Positions 58,960-64,000 of a stretch of 64,000 nt of DNA are shown in pieces. A model generated the notes under the pieces. The model had not been told where the DNA came from, ran no database searches, and was given only the letters and a program-made list of their open reading frames with translations. The DNA is from Persicaria tinctoria. Taxonomy: Eukaryota; Streptophyta; Magnoliopsida; Caryophyllales; Polygonaceae. The position numbers were made by a program, and so were the translations under genes. The stretch's first letter is position 1; every line of letters starts with the position of its first letter. The stretch lies in NCBI GenBank assembly GCA_037127255.1, contig JBANSL010000013.1, positions 68,158,188-68,222,187 of the forward strand, in the 5' to 3' direction.

Positions 58960-61900
58960 TCAAGAACTATTAGAGAGTAGAGGAGTAGTATGACTATCGG
59001 GATTGTTTGACAATCTGAGAGGAGCAAGTGCAGGATCCTTATATGCCGTGGCCAACTTGTCGAAGAAATCGCCCATTGTAGGGTCATTGTTATCTTCTCT
59101 GTCCTTTTTTATAAGACTCTGAATAACAAGGAAAACCCAATTTGAAGGTCAGTGTTAGATGCTTAGAGCATCCCCAACAGCTCTTATCAATAGAGAAAGG
59201 GCAATTTTAGAGAAAATATGAGTTTTTTTAACACCAACCGTTCCTATAAACAATCTGTAAAATAGAGAAATGGGAGGAAAGAGGAAAAAAAAACTCGAAA
59301 TTTAGAGGAAGGGATAGAATTGGTAAAATTAAATGCATTTACCCATTCCAATGTCTACCTATTTGTTAATTGGTTGCTGTCTATTGATTTATTTACGTTA
59401 TTGAAATTTTTTTTATTAAATTATGAATTTATGCATTTATTATAGTGTATAATAAATAAATTTAGAAATTTATATAACAGAGAAGTTGTTGGAGTTGTGT
59501 AATTTTTGTAGAGATTTTGCTATTTTGTTCTCTATTTTAGAGATTTTTTAGAGGGACGGCTGGGGATGCTCTTAAACTGAACAGACCCAATATATACTCT
59601 GCATGCCACCTATGTGAATATGTGGATTGAGTGCAGGAGGAGTATGAAGAAAACATACCTCGGCAGAATAACCTGTGAAATTAGGAAGAAAGCGTTTTCG
59701 GCAGTACTCATTAAAGAGCAGTGTGAGAACCGGAAGAGGGAAAACCAGTGTTGATGCCAAACTGAGCTTCTTCAGAGTGAAAATGCCGATAGCTATAACG
59801 TGCATGAGTACCAGTGAGAATATCATCGAGTTATGAACAATCGGCCAGTACCTTCCTGCTGTTTCGTACTTGGGCGTGTATACTTTCATGAACTGCATTC
59901 GTCAAGACCACAAGGCATCATTAGAGTTTGGCATCCTAAAAACCTACTCCGATGAGAATTTGTTCAAACTTGAAGGCAAAGGCAATGCAATTGACACTAG
60001 AATGCATAATGGCAACTCAACTAACCTGATTCTTGAAGATGATGTAAGCGAGACAGAAGTAGACCAACAGGAAAGGCAGTATAAGGGGAGCCATAAAGAA
60101 GTAAGTTATGCCAAGAAGCCCAAAGAATAGGAGCCGAGGGATGTCCACATGATACGGGATGCCTGGGGGTTGAAAGTCATCAGTGGCGTCTTCGCTTTTT
60201 TTACAGCAGCAGCAGCAGCAACATTTTTGCAGTATCGTGCCAAGGAAAGGGATCATTCTAAATAGTTCTGTTGAGGTACTGGTCCATCCTGATGTGACGA
60301 CATATGCAATGAAAAACGACGCCTGCAGAACAAAAGCTTCTAAGAGTTTGTATGAAAACAAGGACACTTACCATTTTTATCTAGGCTACTGCACTGTTCA
60401 AATGTGCCGCAGGGGATGAAAAATACTAGAACCAGAAGACTGAAGGATCAAAAAATTCCTCAATAGTTTTATGAGCCCTCACCTGCGCCGGCACAGCAAC
60501 AGCTAACTTTGCAGGGATGTTCTTGAGATCAAGAACAAGAGAAAACATAGTTAGAACTGATCCGGAGAGTACGTTCGCAAAAAAGACATTCCATATCGTG
60601 AACCAGAGGAACTTGTTGCAGGCACTTTTTTGTATCTCGCTGAAAGAGATATACCCTTGAATGCATGAAAGGAACAGTATAACAGGTGGTACCAGTTTCA
60701 AGAATAATTGCAGGATAAGACTGGGAAGGTAGCCCGTAATTACTTCACTCACAACCGATCTGCAAATTTAATATATAAAAACAGTTCAGTGCTTATTTTG
60801 AGCAATCAACAGATGTCAATTCCCAGTTTACCACAATTAAAGATGTCAATTATATCTTAGTTTAGCGAATTTCTGAAAGATATAAAGACCAAATACGCAA
60901 GATATTGAACTGATCTGATAACATGTCACGAATGGAAATAAATGGCACAGTGGCAACTGGCAACATAGAAATATCTACAGGAAAGCTCACTTACATTGAC
61001 AAGATGCTCTTGAGATATGGGAATAGAGCCTCTAACTGATCCAGGTTGGTCAGACCTTGAACAATCACAACGGGTATTAGGAATAGTACAGTAATGACAA
61101 TGTAAACAACCAAGACAGTCACTTTCGAGATCCAGCTTCTCAAGAAAGATGTTTGAAAGAATGGCCAGTAAACATCACGGGGTTCAGGAGCTCGTTCAGT
61201 GATCCACTGTGTTGGATTCGTTGACTGCTGCAAACCTAAGGCAACTGCAGCTCCATATTGAGATTTGAAGGATACAAACGCAGCATGCACTTCCTATGGA
61301 TTTGATGTTGTAAAAGTGAAAAGGTGAGATATGCTAGTTGACCCATAACCACTATATCAAAAAGAACTCATGATGGAAATGAATATCAACTCTTAAAGAA
61401 AACAAAGAAAGGAAAAGACAGCATGTTTGTAACTACATAAAATTAAGTTAGGTTTGAAGAAAAACAAGAAATCAATCGCCCACTTACTGCTGCAACAAGG
61501 GAGGTTCTTTGTTGTGTTCTCAGATTCTCTTCAACGTTCTCCAGCTGCTTTTCATACTGATCTACAAGATCAACTTTGCGCCCAAAGATTCCCAAGAAAC
61601 CAGCCCAGCTATTGTTTCGTTGACCGGTCTCTGTTCGCAAGTTCGTCAATCTTGTATATAGTTTATTGGCGTCATTCTAGAAATAATCAGACATATTACA
61701 CAAAGCACAGTATTATTCCCATATTTGATGTTCTTGCACAAGAGATGGCCTAAATTTAACGGTAGCAGGAAAACATCTAGAAATATCTTACAATGAGTTT
61801 GCGTATTTTGCTTGTCCGCTGGATCACCATATGAGATAAATATGTAGCTGGATGATACTCACTGAAGAAATCATCAACACTAGCACTAATATTGCCCTCA

Positions 61901-62921
61901 GGTGGCACAGGGATCCCTCGAACTAGAACTGTAAACTGATGTGGTTTAGGTTTAGAGGAATAGAAGTATTGGACCCTTTTATTAGACACGTAATTATATT
62001 CCTGCAAAATCAAGTAGTAAATTCAGTAGACAATTGGAGCATCAAATGGATCCTCCTACTTCTCTATCCCCAAGGGAAAGAAAGAGAAAGCCAATTCATT
62101 GTGTTCAAAATCTCATCAACTATTCCTTTACATGACTTTCGGAAGAGAGAACTTACATAATAAAGAAGACCACAAACAAAGACAGTGACCAAATACACAG
62201 CACAAAAGTGAACCCATAACCTGCCAAAGCAGCCGTGGCCATTCAGCAATAGCTTGTATCAGCAACAATAAACAAATATATAAATGTGTGATGCAAACAA
62301 TCAGTTGTCATTTAATGTTTAGTGAAGAATGTGATCTCACCTGTTTGAGCCACTATCTACATTAGAAATTGTGAATATATCTAAGGAATCGCTTGAGATA
62401 TTCGCAATACTGAATTCTGCTAGCTGATTGCCAGAGCAATTTATTGGGAGAAGAACAAAGACTCCAATAATACCAGCAAAAGCAAACACTCTTAAACTGC
62501 ATAATGAACACGTGAAAATGCAGATAGTGAATACAGCAGAAGCAAAGAGGAAACAGTAGTTAAAATTCGGTGACAGACGGAACATCCATCTTAAAGGCAC
62601 CAATGCTCAACTGATCACAAATTCACAAGTAACTAATTACCTGAAGATGATAACCCTAATCAAAACTACAGCATCCAAGCCAGAAAGTGACAGCAATTCA
62701 TCCTCAGTAAGCTGCCATGCTCTTTTTATCCAACCAGGTGATGGAAGTAGCCGATCAATGTGGAAGCCACTACTTCGCTCGACTTCTTTTTCAGCCAATA
62801 AACGTGGCTCATAAACTTGAAAGTTTGCTGGCTGTCTCCTAAGGATGGAATACAGTGTGAAAAATAGTATGCATAGGCCAGAGTTGATTCCAACAGACGT
62901 TAGAAGAGCAGATACAATCAT
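58960..62921 (-). CDS. CSC1-like / OSCA2-clade mechanosensitive or osmosensitive channel
   Basis: Ten coding exons on the minus strand: 62921-62641, 62496-62341, 62220-62157, 62001-61792, 61676-61488, 61293-60995, 60759-60483, 60322-60026, 59892-59659 and 59118-58960. All have GT/AG borders. The total is 2166 bp, 721 codons plus stop, the normal family length, with no internal stops. OSCA/TMEM63 proteins are dimeric cation channels opened by membrane tension or osmotic stress, usually in the plasma membrane. Visible: N-terminal membrane segment ([20 protein letters not shown]), cytosolic RRM-like DUF4463 region with [12 protein letters not shown], then the DUF221 channel core ([70 protein letters not shown]-like KRFLPNF). 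It is closest in my memory to Arabidopsis CSC1-like At1g69450. Odd: seven Cys in a row in exon 8. Confidence 0.95.
59166..59571. mobile_element. PIF/Harbinger (Tourist-like) MITE in intron 9 of the OSCA-like gene
   Basis: A 406-bp AT-rich element with inverted ends GAGCATCCCCAACAGC and GGCTGGGGATGCTC, flanked by a 3-bp TTA duplication (59163-59165 and 59572-59574). It lies between exon 10 and exon 9 and does not disturb splice sites. Confidence 0.9.
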
Positions 62922-64000
62922 GTCTGCGGGAGATTCTCAAGCTATAACCAAACCCTCGGACTGCAGCACCTGCAAGATGAAATAAAAATAAAATAAAAAA
63001 TTCTGCTACAGGATCTAAAATGCAGATACTATGAACCGACCTAAAGCATCAAATATGAGTGAATATGAGTGCATCTCAAGGACAAATTTTAAACCGAACA
63101 ACCTCCAAAATCTGATAATCTTAAGCTTAATTTAAATCTCACAGTGATAATGACTTAAAATATCTTACTTAAAACGAAGCTCGGGTTTTCTTAACTATTT
63201 ACTCAGTGAAACCGTAGATTCTCAAGACCTCAAAAGAAGTCCACAAATATCTTATTTACCAATTCTATTTGTCAAGAATTATATTATTAATCGTATTCAA
63301 GGAGTAATAAAGTAAATTAATGGTTCTAAAACCCCTTATAAATTTAATTGTCACTAAAGTACTCAACGAAGTCATGAATCATAGATCACCACAAACAACT
63401 AGCAAGATTACACACAACACATTTTCAACAATGGTCTTACTTTCAATTTCAACTATAGGCTTATAGCGAACATAACTTTCAACTATAGATAGGTTCTAGT
63501 CAAGCGAATCATCTAGCTAAAGTATCAAGTAGTGATATCAAGTCAAGCTGATGAATTCTATCTCAAGGTGGCAATTCTGTTATTTACTTGTGAATAATTC
63601 ATCTATCAACAACCAACCAAAACGACTCATTTTTCATTAAGTGATTTCTACAAAAACAAATACTAGCTCATTTCTTTTCTTTTGTTCAATTAAGATATCA
63701 CATAACTCAATATCCTGTTAGGTACGGACAAGGCATCTAAATATTTGATAATAACTTTTAAACTTAATTAAATTCAAGTTAAACTATTCCATTTTAGCAT
63801 TTGCCGATTTAAACAACAGTAAGAAGTCACCCTCTTCAGTTAAATAACTAAATCAAATTTCAAATTTCAAATTTCAACTTAGATTTTCACTAGTAAAAAA
63901 TTAAGAATTAAATACCTGAAAATCAGCCAAGCCAAGAGGGATCCCAAGGAGTTATACCCAATCCTGCCGCGGCCGAGAAGGGTTCGGATTCAGGTGCTCG
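62922..64000 (-). promoter_or_regulatory. 5'-UTR of the OSCA-like gene with a long leader intron
   Basis: On the minus strand an acceptor (TTCATCTTGCAG, 62970) lies about 50 bp before the ATG. A donor (AAAATCAG/GTATTTAATTC) at 63915 defines a leader intron of about 946 bp. The leader exon continues from 63916 to beyond the window and is GC-rich at the edge (CCGCGGCCGAG). Leader introns are frequent in plant housekeeping and membrane-protein genes and can raise expression. The transcription start is outside the window. Confidence 0.6.

Noticed and set aside
1..64000. tRNA, rRNA or snoRNA genes
   Set aside because: The only tRNA-like strings found were retrotransposon primer-binding sites, and no cloverleaf was seen by eye.

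Overview
This is nuclear DNA from a flowering plant. The evidence is introns with GT/AG borders, Ty1/copia and Ty3/gypsy retrotransposons, CACTA, hAT, Mutator-like (MULE), Stowaway and PIF/Harbinger-type elements, and one intact plant-type OSCA/CSC1 channel gene. It is probably a eudicot, and an asterid such as a Lamiales species is a guess from protein flavour only. Most of the window is nested transposable elements. Only two genes look like host genes.

Layout. 1-9600: two tandem minus-strand copies of a gene joining a DUF1985 domain to a Ulp1-type (C48) protease domain. Their introns and flanks are filled with a dispersed TGTCAC motif. 9600-16425: AT-rich relic sequence split by a 4.7 kb CACTA element (TSD TTA) that carries intron-containing fragments of three host genes (HMGB, E2F, RBP45/47) and a nested MULE-type MITE. 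16426-18060: LTR, primer-binding site and broken gag of a gypsy-like element. 18503-25747: a hAT-type element (8-bp TSD) split by a complete but dead copia element. 25750-31280: AT-rich duplications, a gypsy 3' relic, a GACCCG-rich hAT-type MITE and an ABCF1-like gene fragment. 31544-34700: LINE fragments, TGCAC-motif arrays and a Stowaway MITE. 35461-41080: an unrecognised host-like gene whose intron contains a nearly intact Ale-type copia element. 41112-52539: an 11.4 kb MULE with 59-bp TIRs. 52560-54070: a repeat-rich non-coding element. 55103-58252: a copia element lacking RT and RNase H. 58960-64000: an OSCA2-type CSC1-like gene (10 coding exons, 721 codons) with a MITE in one intron and a 5'-UTR intron.

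How parts may work together. The MULE carries a FAR1/FHY3-type transposase, a small charged-protein gene and a large Ulp1-like gene, and between the last two lies a block with about 20 copies of a TTGCACA motif. The 1-9600 region pairs DUF1985/Ulp1 genes with a different motif, TGTCAC. This resembles the Arabidopsis VANDAL MULEs, whose VANC proteins (as I recall, DUF1985-containing) remove silencing from their own element by recognising short motifs dispersed in its non-coding DNA. I infer that the window holds two, perhaps three, independent motif-plus-protein pairs of this kind. The motifs and genes are visible in the sequence. The anti-silencing role is inference.
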